DNA of 64,000 nucleotides from Patiria miniata (lineage: Eukaryota; Echinodermata; Asteroidea; Valvatida; Asterinidae): NCBI RefSeq assembly GCF_015706575.1, contig NW_024037053.1, positions 1,922,001 through 1,986,000 on the forward strand. The letters are read 5' to 3'. Under the pieces are notes generated by a model. The model was not told where the DNA came from and made no database searches. It saw nothing but the letters and a program-made list of their open reading frames with translations. The first letter of the stretch is position 1; each line of letters starts with the position of its first letter. Of this stretch, positions 22,507 through 34,794 are shown in pieces. A program made the position numbers and the translations under genes.

Positions 22507-24677
22507 CTCTGCTGAGATATATGCATAAGGTCGATATTTACTGTGACCTTGTTGAATCGACATGTAATTGCTATACCTCTGTCGTGATGCTGTATTTTCA
22601 TTGGCTGAGAACGATCACGTGTTAAGTTTATAAAAAGTCATTGCACACTCCCTGTGGGATATTTTAAGAGTATGTCCACGAGAGGACCATGCAGACCGTG
22701 ACAAGGTGGGGGTCGGCGGATTTGGTTAAAATTTGGGGGGTAGGTGGGTCATAGGTAGCCTTGAGGTTGTACAAAATATTTGGCCAATCTGACCTCCGTA
22801 GCAGAAAAAAAGAGCCAAAAATGTGTTTTTATTAGTGAAAAATGGTGATTTTTATGATTTTGGGGTACAAACGTTTTAAACGCTTGCTGCTCAACAGGGG
22901 AAAGCAGCAGAGAAATGAAATTTGCAGGGTCCTGAGGTTGTATCCTGACCTAAAACCAGGTACTCAAAATTTAGAAAAAAATTGCTCTTAGGAGGCAACG
23001 GCACTAAGGGTACCCCCAAAGTTGAGTCATAGAAATAGCGATCTTTAAGTCGCCGTAGCGTCATTAGTGCAGGTCTTTGAACAATGACACTCAGGTGAAA
23101 GAGAGTTCTTATCATGGTCCTTAAGTATCAAGAATAAAAACATTGTCAGCAGTTTTAGTATAAAATGGCAGGAGTCTGTTTTACCCCTATTTTTCGCTAG
23201 TAAAGGGACGGGGGAGGGGCATACAGTGCCCCCCCCCCTTTTCTGTATTTTCAAAAGTCGACAACCAATTTTTATGAAATTTGCTACCAAGTTTTATATT
23301 TCCAATTTGTAAATAATGACGTCAAAAATATTTTTAAAAATCTTTAACAGAGGGCTTTTTTTTTGGCACCTTTTTGGTCAAAAAGTGTATTTTTCACATC
23401 ATTTTTTTCTTTTTTGCTTGAATGTTATGAAAATTGGCAAACGTGTATATATTCATGATCAAAAAATTAAAACATATTTTAATACTGGAGACGCCATAAG
23501 GGGTGCTATAATTCCTTAATTTATCCCATTTTTAGGGTAGGGGGTTTCACTTTAAATCAATATGGCCGCCACCTTTCAGAGTCCAGGATGGAATGTATAC
23601 CCTGCCCGATTTGTGGCAGAGGGAGTCCCCACAAATGTTCCTATACTCAACACACACTTGTCTTTTTGTTAACAGAAGTATCCCCCAATAATCATCTAAA
23701 GAATTCCCGAGATTACCAGAACAAAATGAAGACACAATGGGGGTGGTGGGGGGGGGGGGTAAACCCTGCCACATATCGCGCACCAAATGTGGGAATGATG
23801 AGGCTTGGATGACAATTCTGTTATTTTTTTGGCATGTTAATGTAACCCGGAAAATTAATAAACTAGGAAAATAATAAATTGAATGAGAAAAACGCTAAAT
23901 GTTGGGGTACTCGTCAAAAATGAGACACACCTAGATGGGGTAGGAACAAGTAGAGAGGATTTGAATAAATAGAAACAATGACAAACAAAGTTTTAGAAAG
24001 ACCAAAAAAGAATGATTTATTTTACCAACCAAAATTTGAAGAAAACCTTTCAAAAAACCAATAATCAAAAAGGATCCAAATTAACTTTTATCCAAACCTT
24101 AAACCTGTTATCCACCCCACCAAATAAGTAAAATGGTAGTACTACAGTCGACTTTTGTTATAAAGAACACTTTTACAAAGATGTCCTACTGCTGCTTATA
24201 TAGAGCACATTCTGAGGTCTCGAATCTCTAGTTCTCTTTGTGTCTCTTTGTTTCTCTGTCCTTTTAAAGCAACATTTCTGTTTAAAGAGGTAGTTTGGGC
24301 AGTCTCACCGACCTTGCTATAACGAGAGTCAACTGTACAAAACTAAATTGAACTTTAAACTTAAATGGAAGTTGAAAGAAGAAAACTGAACCAACACAGT
24401 ATCAAAATAGAATGACACATGGAACAACCTAACGATCAAACTCGAAAAAACAATAGAATATAAATCAAGAAATTGTTTTCCTTCTTAAATTAACATTAAA
24501 AAACAAAAAACAGTCACTGTCTTCAAATAACAAACCATGATAACCCTTTGTTTAAACACAAAATACGTAAAGGAAGAGAACATGGAACCACTAATGCAAA
24601 AATGTTGGTAAAAAAGGATGCAATAAAAAAAAATGAAAACGGGCACTACTATCAAAATTTTGACCACTTTGTGATGA

Positions 24678-25299
24678 TTAAGCAGTTGTTTCACCGATTG
24701 TAATCTTCATGAGCCCATCTTCTTGACGTGGTGCTAAACAATGAAGAACTAAACCAAAGGCTTCCTTTGCCTTCCTTCTATAATAATGGATGGTGCTATC
24801 AGATGCTTATTCTAATGACAGATGAAGCTGCCCATCAACAGCAGACATTCCCCCCTCAGTAAGGAAAGTGTTCAGGGATTGCAGCTCCACATTCTTTGGT
24901 CAGGGGGTTGGAGCCCAAGAAGAGTCAAGTGCACCTACATCCTGTGTAATATCTCCATCACTTGATGAGGACTCAGATGTATGCTAGAAATAATCATAAG
25001 AAAATAAAAACAGTGAGATGCATGCTACATATAGGGTTGAAATACAAATTGATGTACTCAAAGAAGAGTGCTTACAATTCATCTGTGATAAATGAGATGC
25101 AATATGTCAAGGTCCATTCTTAGTTCTCTCTCTTTACCTCATGAACTGAAGTGCACGCTGTGTCGGTGGGTTGGAGAGATGGTACACCAGCCGGCGATGT
25201 GAAATCACTGATTGTACACTGATGCTCTTCTTGTTCCTTAGAGAGCACATCGCTAGATGGTAATTGTTCCGCTGTCTGGTGCGTAACTGCTTGTTTGTG
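24678..25299 (-). pseudogene. Two further exon-like blocks of the transposon gene
   Basis: 25138-25299 is open for 54 codons, has an acceptor CTTAG and a donor GAG|GTAAAG. 24678-24983 follows an acceptor TTTCTAG and ends in TAA. It reads with coding character, including YYRRKAKEAFGLVLHCLAPR, but holds two in-frame stops of the kind made by C-to-T change (at about 24904 and 24817). The frame style suggests a decayed transposon-encoded gene rather than a host gene. Confidence 0.5.
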
Positions 25300-26049
25300 C
25301 TAAGATAGACAACCTCTACAGATACCTGAAAGTTATATGAACAGTGAGAATTAACAAAGTGTTAAGGCCGCAGCAGGCTTAATATTTTTTTAAAGTAAAA
25401 GATATAAAGCGGGGCGTATGTAGCCAACAATATTGAGCAATAGATGCCTTGAACAAAACCCATGTCATAAATTCCCCCCCCCCCAAAAAAAAATAAATAA
25501 TAAATAAATAAAAAATAAGAAATCTTCTTTTATTATTTTATATTGCCTGTATTTAATTGCACTTATTACTTTTTCTTTTTCTGATGTGGCTGGCTCTGGA
25601 GGATTTGTATAAAAGGGGAAACAAATCTGAAATTGTTCTTTAAGTTGTAAATGGTCTGATGAGTCACATCTCGTGAATAAAAGTAAAAAAAAACAATGTA
25701 AGTGCAAAAAAAATATATATGTTTTATTCCCCAAACTGCGCATGTTCAGTGCAGTTTTAACTTTCTTTATATAAAACAAAATAAATTCATGTGTGTCCAC
25801 TGCCGAAAACCATGTGTGTGGTCCAGAGCTGTGACAACCAGTATTAATTTTTCGCACAATAATAAATTTCACTGGTCCCAAGTCAACTGCATGATAAGGG
25901 ATTTAATTGATATAACCTACCCAGGAACAAAGTCAGTTGATCAGAAATGGACCTTGACCATGATTAATTCATTTTAATTTTCAAAAATGTATTTTTGTTT
26001 GATTTCTGTCTTCTTACCTGTTCCAACAGTGATCATGGTACCCCATCGA

Positions 26050-26595
26050 TCAAACATCTATGATCTCACGGCTAGTTGCTTTATTCACATCACGGAATGG
26101 TTTGCCTTTCCCTTTATGGAGTGGATGACAACATTTCCTTGATGATGTCCAACTCAACCCTAACTTGTATCTATGCGCTGGACGTATTGTCTTATCAGTG
26201 TATGCATCGACGTCGAACAAACCACATCGCAGGAGGATCAGTTTCCACTCGACATTCACATCATATGCAGCGACTTTCCACTTCTGCAAATGGCTCCGTA
26301 TGTCTTTTGTGCATCGATTAAGTTGCACTGTATTTAGTTCGCGCAGATAAGAGGGATTTACACCACATTCGATGGCTTTGCTATACTCAAAATTACTAAA
26401 ATCACATTGCAGCCGCACAGACGGCATGTCCATGGCTGCCATTTTGACGGTAATGTAATGCGAGGGCGCCCTCTTTCGATACCGCGCGCTAACTGGGTGG
26501 GCGGCAACAGGACGTTCCCCTCCTACCGGATCAATGCGCACCACCAAAGGTAGCCCACTCACCCACCCAATAGGTGAAGTCTGCAAAATGTACAT
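26050..26595 (-). CDS. ORF inside the TTAA element, Cys/His-rich segment (181 aa)
   Basis: Longest open frame in the transposon. A likely internal start is the Met of MAAMDMPSVRL at about residue 52. The C-terminal part has a spaced Cys/His pattern: a Cys in CGLFDV, then PAHRY, then CCHP with a following His. Such a pattern would fit a small zinc-binding module. I do not recognise the family with certainty. It is probably the 5' exon of the element's own gene; a donor-like GTAAGA lies about 40 nt past the stop. Confidence 0.4.
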   Translation of the reverse strand: MYILQTSPIGWVSGLPLVVRIDPVGGERPVAAHPVSARYRKRAPSHYITVKMAAMDMPSVRLQCDFSNFEYSKAIECGVNPSYLRELNTVQLNRCTKDIRSHLQKWKVAAYDVNVEWKLILLRCGLFDVDAYTDKTIRPAHRYKLGLSWTSSRKCCHPLHKGKGKPFRDVNKATSREIIDV

Positions 26596-27409
26596 TTTGT
26601 TATGCTCTTACAACAATTCCTGCAAAATGTCAATTAAGGGCAACCAATTGCACTCGGAACTGTCTAGGGGGCTATGTAGGTTTGGTCTTGAAAATTAGGA
26701 ATTTTTCAACTTTGTTGACCGTGAGCAAACAAAAACAAGAATAGCTGACAGTTTTTTTATTTTTTATTATTGTAGTCGGATATCTGAACTATATTTCCTC
26801 CAAGTTTGTTGACTCTCAGCCCTGCATTAATTAAGTTATGGTTTACCGCGTAAAGGACTTCATTTCGTAATAGAGCTGATACGTGTTTTTCTTACGCCTA
26901 TATCTCCGCAGTGAATGCTTGCATATCAAAGATTTATATTTCATCGTTTAGAGGAGATTAAACCCTTTCTTTTGATATGTAGGTCGACAGTAAACGATTT
27001 AGTTTAAGGGTATAAACGAGGCTATAACTTTACACCAGAAACAACACAAATTTACTCCCCGGAAGTCACCCTTTTTGCTCAAAATTGTTGGTGCCCCGTA
27101 CTCGGCCACCGTGTGATTATTTATCGAGCTACTCCACCGAGTGGTATCGTCTCAGGTGGGGATCAAATGGCCAAGATTTGAACTTAATTCGCTGACCCCC
27201 CACCTTGTCGATTTTTCAGGATTTTGCATGGTCTTCTCATAAACGCACACTTAAACACTTCGTGAAGCGGTAATTTGGAAAAGTGCAAGTAAATTTTCAA
27301 CGAATTACGTATTCAAATAATTTTTATAAGTACTTTTTAATTGTATTTAGATCACATTAATCAGGTATCTCTTAAAATTAAGCAGAATCTGTGGGAGAGG
27401 TGCTATAAA

Positions 27410-27590
27410 ACAAATATTGACTGCTTTATCTCGTGGTGTAGTATACTAGCCTCCCTCTGCGATGGAGCATTCTGTTTTATTTTCACTCTGCTTCGCCTCG
27501 AGGAAAAATAGAATGCGTAGTTCATGGATCACCTCGGGAGTATACTTTTGCTACACCACTCGACCGAAGCAGTCAATATTTGTATACTAT
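27410..27590. repeat. Foldback repeat, intron 4 of copies B and C
   Basis: AAATATTGACTGCTT and its complement AAGCAGTCAATATTT bracket the block. GTGGTGTAGTATACT pairs with AGTATACTTTTGCTACACCAC. Also present in copy C at about 42545-42715, so it predates the B/C duplication. Confidence 0.65.
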
Positions 27591-28479
27591 GACTTTGTGC
27601 GTACGGTGTAAAACGCTTGTATCGTTGGTACCCACGCTATTTTCACCATGTTTTTACACATCAGTATATCACCCACGCTATTTTCACCATGTTTTTACAC
27701 ATCAGTGGGAGCAGCGAACTTGCAGACGATCAGCTGTTTCGAGCATGCGACATGCATGTGAGTTGACGTTTGATTATAATGATTGTTGTGTTTACCGAAG
27801 TTTGTTTTCTTGACTTTTACATCAAAATCCAAAGAATCCAAGACAGAGGTATAACAAAACAATTGTTAGCTGCTGTGATGTGGGATAACGAGTTTGTTTC
27901 GCTTGGGCTGCCATGCGCCCCCGATCGGGTGTTCAAAACGTCATATCATGTCACGGCAGTAAAACGTCATTATCATGTCACGGCAGTAAACAATTAAATG
28001 TACTCACATAACGAGTAGGAACGACACAACATATGGAAGCGAAATCGCTAATTGGAGGTGCCGCCAATCCCGTATAAAGTATGCAAATATGGACAGCATG
28101 ACGTAGCCAAAGGCGGAGAATACTGCCGCTACAGTCCCGACCAGCACACGCTTGCTGGGCCCAACTATCTCCAAAGCTGCACAAAAATAAATTAATAAAT
28201 AATTGATGAAGATTAAAAAGTAACTATTTATGAAGAGGTTGGGAGATGAAATAAGTCGCAAAAATGCAAATTTTACGGTAAGAAGATTTCATACGACCGA
28301 CACCATGTATTATTATGTGCAAATTGTGCTGGTATACACTGAAAATAATGCAACAACTGTCACATTTCTCTATATAAGGCCCTAGCTAAGTGTAGGTTTT
28401 CCCGACCAATTTCCAAAATGTTCATCCATTTTCGACAATCGGTCATTCATTTTCGTCTGTATTCGAGAATCGCTCTGAA

Positions 28480-28700
28480 CACGCGTTTCATTTTCGATTC
28501 CATTCCAGTTCAATCAATTAAGTGATTGAGCAGCACATTTCGTTTATGTTCATTTAGATTCATTTACAAGACTTCCTTTTTGCTGTTAGAGGGCGATTCC
28601 AAACATTGGTCATTCTATTTCACTTTTAGTTTAATGTTATGTGATGCAATTTGCTATTTTGCATGAGAAAAATTATGGTTTTTAGGTATACAGCCATTTT
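28480..28700. other. B-specific segment in intron 3
   Basis: About 200 bp at this place is missing from copy C (join near 43563). No element ends are visible, so it could be a deletion in C as easily as an insertion in B. Confidence 0.5.
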
Positions 28701-29393
28701 GGCATCTTGTTTTCACAAGCATCTGGTATTTGTATTAGACATGAAGTCCGATACAGATGCCAAGCAAACACGAAATTCAAAACCCCTTGTACTGTCCACG
28801 GATCCTAGACACCAGGATAAACGACCGTTGGCGCGTAATCGCGAATTTTCAAGATGTGCCATGTGTTGGGTTTTTGCACGCCATCTAAAACGGAAATATT
28901 CATAAAACTGTAAGTAAAACTACTTCTTATTTAAGATATAATTGTTCCAAATTATTTTAAAAAAATAAATACTTCAGGATATAACAGATGGTATATTGTG
29001 CAGTTTTTGTCGTCATAGATGAAGTATTTACCCGGGAAATAAACGTCAAATTTCGAGGAGAACACCGTTTACCCATATTTCGTTTTTAATTAGGCTTTTA
29101 TTAAAAAGTTTTAGAGAGATAGGATGCCGAACCGATGAAACAAAAGCGACATTTCATTGTTCATCTTAAAGCTAAAGATATTGTGCTCGGCATTACCATG
29201 GTTATTTAAGTAGTTGTCACTTATCAGAATTCAATAATAAAGACCAAAAACGTAGACTCATGAATATTCAAAAATATAATTCGCTGGCTTGACAGACTTC
29301 GAGGCCAGATCGGGCGCAGAGCTTTGCAAATCTGAAAGCCACCGCGCACAGTGGTCTTTGTTGAAAAGTATTCATGGTATTTGCCACCACTAC

Positions 29394-29465
29394 AGGCCGT
29401 TATCACGCGTCTAACCAGGAGTTGGGCCGAGTAGTTAATCCTTGTGTGTAGGATCCGTGATTACA
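29394..29465 (+). repeat. Short interspersed repeat, intron 3 of copy B
   Basis: GTTATCACGCGTCTAACCA family; ortholog in copy C at about 44265-44330, paralogs in introns of copy A. Confidence 0.6.
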
Positions 29466-29639
29466 TGGTACACAAATGGACGCGGAATGCGCAAAATGTG
29501 AGACGAACAAAACTAAATGTACACAATTCCAACATAGGGTTGTCTATGGGGCGTGGCTAACTCGCAAACGGCGATAGGGCTGTTTATGCATCCAATGCAA
29601 AATGTAGATGCGTATTATAGTACAGACGGCAAAGTGTAA

Positions 29640-30065
29640 AGTGTTTTCGGCCAAAAAAAAATCCAAACGTTTCGATCCAAAAGTCACAACAAGCCAAAAA
29701 AATTAACTTCCAACGATTTTGCTCAACAACTTCAGTTCATGTTTTCCTCTAGCTATAAATGATGGAGTGTCCAGCAAGTAAGTCGTACACAACTCCTTTA
29801 TGGAAACTGGCGCGTTAAGCGCTTACTGCGCGATGTCGCGCAGAATGCAGCTGCGGCGGTGCGGTGATTCACTGGTAGTATTGCGCATGCGTACGTGAGC
29901 ATTGTTAACGTTCAGTGCACTGGATTTCTTTTAAGTCCAAATATCATGCGACACTGGAAAAGTGTTTAAGACCAGCCAGTCGGTCTTTATCATCCGTTTA
30001 AGACCAACCACGTGACGGGCTCTCGAGCAATAGGATTGGGTAAACTGTCTTAGGTATTAATGAAT
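29640..30065. repeat. Dispersed repeat, intron 3 of copy B
   Basis: Shares blocks such as GACACTGGAAAAGTGTTTAAGACCAGCCAG and GATTCACTGGTAGTATTG-like sequence with 44515-44950 (the C ortholog) and with about 56785-57290 in intron 5 of GTF2F1. That makes it an interspersed element. Fragments are also seen near 18225-18300, 39565-39635 and 62165-62235. Confidence 0.65.
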
Positions 30066-32565
30066 AACTATGTCTCCCTATAATAAATTAACCTATTTAC
30101 AGTTGTACATACACCAACTTACAGATAATAAAAGTCATGAGGAGGGCTCCGTTTGCACAGGCTGCCGTAACGAAACGCAAGCCGGCAAAGGCAGCGAAGT
30201 TAGGAGCGAAGGTCGTCACAATGGATGAGACGGTGACGAGGGTTAGGCTGAGGACAAAAGTCTTCCTCCTTCCCAACCTGGGGCAGAAGATGATATTATT
30301 TACAAAACACTGATCTCATAAGGTCAAAATGAGCAATACAGGGCGAGTCAAAAAGAAAGTGACCTAAATGATGAAAAACAAATTTTCAACAAATATGTGG
30401 CTCACTCCAAATGAATAATTAGCAATAATTTCATTGTCTGTGAAAAAAAAAACCATTACAACTAGAGCTGTCTATGTCTGTTTGAAAACTGAACATAGGG
30501 CTTTTCCGCTTATTATTTTTTGTATGACTTTATGCTGTTTTGCCAATGTGCAGTCATGTAAATTGTACTTTTTTGTTCAAAGTTATATTGAGAAGCCAAC
30601 AGGACTTGAAAGCGGACGTTTATTTTCCCAACATTTTAAACACCCCTATTTTTCGAATGGAAGAGGCACACAGACGGCCGTTCGCACTCGGCTGCGGCCC
30701 CCCTCCGCTCTCCTCCGACTCCTTTCAGATATGTGACCTGTTCTGTCAAAAGCAGACGCTTCTGGGCAGAGGTTGAAATTGAGATAGGGCCAACAAAAAC
30801 TATTACAATGGCACAATAAATTTACGCAAAAACTTCCGAGGTCATTTCGAATTTGGCTGTGTTATACAATGGCTACACAGTGTCTATACAAGCGAATGAG
30901 ACTGAAATGTTTGAATGGGGAAGTATAAGATTATTAGTTTAGGGTTGCTCCGTGCAATGTCCTTTGTGAGCGTTTGAGGTTCTGAAACTTAATGGGAATA
31001 AACACTCTGTCTGTGGTTTACACGGTACCCTGGGGAGACATGGGTATAATAGGGAACAAAGACTGAATACGTCTCCACAGGGCAATTTCTATAGATGAAT
31101 ACGTCCCCACAAGGTTATCACGAAATATACATATGGATTTTACTCAAATACTAGGAATTTCCAAGGTGTGTTGATCCCTCGCAAATTGAAGTATTTTACT
31201 TCAAGAACCAGAGGGACTTTTCAGAACCACACATACTCACAAAAGAGATTTATTCGCATGGCGCTACGGTACCGCAAATTTATCTTGTCTTAGTATCTTT
31301 CCACCATGCAAACCTTCAAATCTCATCAAACTTAATCTTTTAATCGTTATATACAATTCCTTTTGGCCGCACCAAGCATCTATATTCCATTGTAGGCCTA
31401 CTCCTTTATTCTCTTCAAATATACATACCAATCACCCACTGAACCCCAAACCAAGGATCCGGTCAGCAGACCAGCAAACCAGACTGACTGGCCAGGCCTG
31501 CCAAATCCTCCCGGTCACAGACCAGGTTAAACTGTTCCAGCAAAAAAAAAAATTCTCGACTTAAAAACGCTTTGGAAAGATTCCATATCTCGCCATCACT
31601 TGTCACCCTGTGCCCACCTATGAGACTGGTCTTAACATTTCTAAGTGTTTTCTCAGTAAGTACTTCAATATTTTCCCTGCTAATTTCGACTTTTTAGGAC
31701 ACATTATCACTTGATGGCTGATAGGTCACTGAAGGGAAAAATAATGTGCTTTTTTTTAAGAGCACAGGGTATATGAAACGATAGTGTGGTATTCACAAAA
31801 CACATCAGAAACAAAAACAAAGTAAGCTAAGTCATTCAGTGAGACCAAATTGGATGCACATAAATACATGTTTATGGGGAAGAAAGTCAGAATGGTGCAC
31901 GGGACCCTTTTTCCCGGTCAACATATTGGTATACAAAGAAAGTCATGTAATATGAAGCACAACCGTGTATGATACCGTCCGAAAACTTTTCCAAACGTAA
32001 AGATCTGTTTGCTAAGGCTTATGTTATTTAAAAATATCCATACCTCTTCATTGATGGAGGATTTGTAGCGAGATCGATCGAAATCCCAGCCAGCATCACA
32101 AGCGATGACATCCGTCGAGTTGGTACCTTGGTCGCCGTCTACCTCATCATCGGACACGTATCGCTCACACGAGGAGTAAACTTGACTTCCCTGGGAGTCC
32201 AACTCGTACGGGATGCTCTGGTTCTTCTGTGCTTCCTGACAGGCAGACACCGAGTCAGCTGGAGCAGGCTGCAGTTGACGGCCTGGCTGGCCGGGACCAG
32301 GCACCAATGATCGGCGTTGGCCGCCAGAAACACCTGAGCTATGAAATGACATGCTGTTGGAAGTTCTATCAGGGACAATAGCACAACAATCAACTTTTGG
32401 TATTTGCCAAAATGGCCAATGTGGTTCAAAATGTCGTCGTAATGCATAGCGAAAGTTATTCGTTTGTTGCAGTGCCGGTGTGAAGTTGAACGCGGTCTGT
32501 CTTGAAAAATCCACTGGTAGTAATAATAGTGGTGAATTATGCGTGAACGGATGATATTATAATAG

Positions 32566-33390
32566 GGACCATTAGAAAACCGTGCAGGTACGGGATTCGT
32601 GTGCGTATTATGACGTCATGCGACGTTAGCGTATCGCGTACGTGCATCGTTGCTGAGAGGATTAGATTTTTGTGACGAACGGACATACGGCCCGGGAGGG
32701 CGTTCTCCTCTGTTGATGACGAACAGCTGTGGTGCGTTTCATAAAACTTCCCGAATAATCTTATCCTGCCAAAATCAATCTTATCTCCAAAGCAAACCCT
32801 GAAATTTACAATTAAACTTATGTTCCTTGCAAAAAGAAATTTTAGTCCGAATCAAACTTAACTTTACACTTGATCCGAATCAATTGTAGCAGTGAAACAA
32901 TCAATCTTAAATGTAATTTTTGGTGGGGAAAATGTTTAAAAATTAACATTCTGCCAGTCTGGTAAAATCGCTGCGACTTATCATGGGTTTTTTCTGCTGC
33001 TTTTGATGCAGAATCCTTGTGCTTTGCAAAGGGAGAGAGTCTTTAGGGACAGGAAGAACTATTTTGATGCATAGGATGACAATGAAGGTGAAAATGATGC
33101 TACTGAAGCACTTCACGGGGGCGCTGCCAGGGGCCAAAATAATTCATCACATTTCAGTGAACGTTTGACCTCATGTATGGATGAGACCTCTGCAATTTAT
33201 TCTTTAAAACATGAAAATAATCTACACATCTAAAAATACAATGACATGTATATTTCACGAAGACAACACTTCAATACTCATTGAACTTAACTGATGCAAA
33301 AAAGGTATTTTTTTTTATAAACATTTCATAGAGTTAAAGGTACTTGATTTTTGGTAAAATGTTGCCGAATTTGAGTTTTGCAGACAATGT
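32566..33390. other. Spacer upstream of SLC22 copy B
   Basis: B and C diverge sharply just upstream of exon 1 (near 32565 and 47645). The sequence right of this has no counterpart elsewhere in the window. No gene is recognised. Confidence 0.45.
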
Positions 33391-33662
33391 GGGCCTTATT
33401 CACGAGTTGGCAATTTTTGTCTAGTTCCCTGAATGTATTTCATTAATTGTTAACAGTTGAATGGGATGGCGCCAGACTAATTATGCATGCACAAAATATG
33501 ACTTTAAATATAAAGGAATGTTTAATTACAAATTCTAAATTATTCATTGAAGCAGACTGTAATTTATTATACATTAAGTTGCTTTCATTCTCTTCGCAAG
33601 TTCCGAAAATTAAGATTTTACCTAACTTTCAATGCCATATGGCCGACTCGTGAATAAGGCCC
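33391..33662. mobile_element. MITE with GGGCCTTATTCACGAGT ends
   Basis: Exact 17-bp terminal inverted repeats enclose about 270 bp of A/T-rich non-coding DNA. The target duplication is not clear, so the superfamily is left open. A single copy in the window. Confidence 0.75.
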
Positions 33663-34464
33663 ATAATGCCCATGTAAACACAACTTCCACACCCATCTTT
33701 TCAAATGAAAAGTCCCTTTTGAAAATGAACAAACTTTTAATGAAGAAATTAACATTAAATGTACAAATGTGCAGGGACAATTATTGTTTGAAACATGCTT
33801 GCCACTTGAAATATTACTCCAATTCCATTCAATGTCTTTGATTTTGTTCGTGAATTTAAGTTATTCATTTAAATAAATCAAGACCAAGTTAATTTGCATA
33901 GATGGAAGACACTCCAAGATGTCTTTCTGAACAGCCCAATTTGGTTTCATTAGTGCAACTTGGACTTCTCAATTTGCAACAGCTCCTCCTCCACTTCGAG
34001 ATCTTATTTTGAAGCCTCGAGAAAATATACTTTCTTGTACATTAAAGTAACGCACAAGGTGTCCAATAAGTCAATAGGCTACATGCAACTTCTTTGTCAC
34101 CAACCAACTGCAAAAGAGACCCGTCTCCGTCTCTTGTCCTCAGACTCCATACTTTGTCTGCAGTGCCAAGGCATCTATGACTAGTTCAAATGTTTCCTAT
34201 GCTGGTATGGATCCTCCTATCCTGGTAAGAGACAAGTTCAGAATAGGAAATGAGATGGATTTCTGGAGAAAGGCATGGGACTCTATTGAGTAACAGTTGA
34301 CCAAACGTACAATTTATTTGTAGAGGTCAACACAATTACAACAAAAAGAAAGGTGATTTTTTTTCACTAAGTGATTTCAAACCTTCTTGTTAGAGCCACG
34401 AACCTAAAAGAAATGAAAAATATGGCGCTGACATTTAATCACCACATTTCATCAAAGCCTAATT
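33663..34464. other. Unique spacer before the exon-1 remnant
   Basis: A/T-rich, with no recognised element or coding sequence. It ends at the breakpoint where a copy of mid-exon 1 of gene A begins. Confidence 0.4.
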
Positions 34465-34470
34465 AAGAAG

Positions 34471-34650
34471 GCTGCAGTTGACGGCCTGCCTGGCAGGGAC
34501 CACGCACCAATGATCGGCGTTGGCCGCCAGAAACACCTGAGCTAAGAAATGAAATATCGTTGGGAGTTGTATCAGGGACAGAAGCACAACAAACCGTTTT
34601 TGGTATTTGCCAAAATGGCCAATGTGCTGCAAAATGTCCTCGTACTGCAT
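34471..34650 (-). pseudogene. Orphan 5' half of SLC22 exon 1
   Basis: Encodes the first about 60 residues of the transporter from [11 protein letters not shown] to NCSLL, then runs into unrelated sequence. It matches gene A (14003-14170) far better than B or C, including the A-type upstream part MHFSSQDRLRLH and about 90 bp of 5' flank to 34740. The matching flank in A continues as the spacer of unit B, and here continues as the spacer of unit C. It is therefore the breakpoint scar of a tandem duplication, not a retrocopy. It lacks TM2 onwards and cannot make a transporter. Confidence 0.88.
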
Positions 34651-34794
34651 AGCGAAAGTTGGTCGTTTGTTGCCGTGTAAACGCAGTCTGTCTTGAGAAC
34701 TGAAATGCATTCATGTGAGCCGTGACGTGTTGTTTGGGCCCGACAACTGGTAGGTTTTTATTCACCTCCGCGCTTACGATCACCCTTTTGCTAA

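Larger units (their letters stand above)
22664..27254 (-). mobile_element. TTAA-target DNA transposon with decayed gene, intron 4 of copy B
   Basis: TTAA flanks both sides (22664-22667 and 27251-27254). Inverted ends GAGTATGTCCACGAGAGGAC and GTGTGCGTTTATGAGAAGAC continue into paired CATGCA and GACAAGGTGGGGG blocks over about 75 bp. Copy C has the unoccupied site near 42391 (one TTAA-like tetramer, ATAA). A TTAA duplication is shared by piggyBac and Kolobok. The ends do not start CCC, which leans to Kolobok, but I cannot confirm it without the transposase core. Size is 4.6 kb with gene remains on the minus strand. Confidence 0.82.
17202..32447 (-). pseudogene. SLC22 family transporter, copy B (two 1-nt deletions)
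   Basis: Paralog of copy A. Exons in gene order: 32044-32447, 31429-31531, 30123-30277, 28008-28176, 20814-20961, 19539-19633, 18629-18837, 18391-18499, 17506-17714 and 17202-17326. All GT-AG sites are kept. Exon 1 is 404 nt where copy C has 405 (one C lost from a CC pair near 32251). Exon 2 is 103 nt where A and C have 104 (one G lost from a GGG near 31490). Each breaks the frame, so as written this is a pseudogene. The other eight exons are open and keep the PESPRWL, EKFGRR and LPETLG motifs. Both losses are in short homopolymers, so read error is a real alternative. Intron 4 is swollen to about 7 kb by two DNA transposons. Confidence 0.85.
14003..32565. repeat. Duplication unit B (segmental tandem duplicate)
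   Basis: From inside exon 1 of gene A to just upstream of exon 1 of gene B, this block aligns along its length with 34471-47645. The match covers introns and the 3' flank. Differences are mostly insertions: a hAT element and a TTAA element in B, and an mPIF-type and a hAT-type MITE in C. By eye, matched introns differ by a few percent. Confidence 0.85.
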
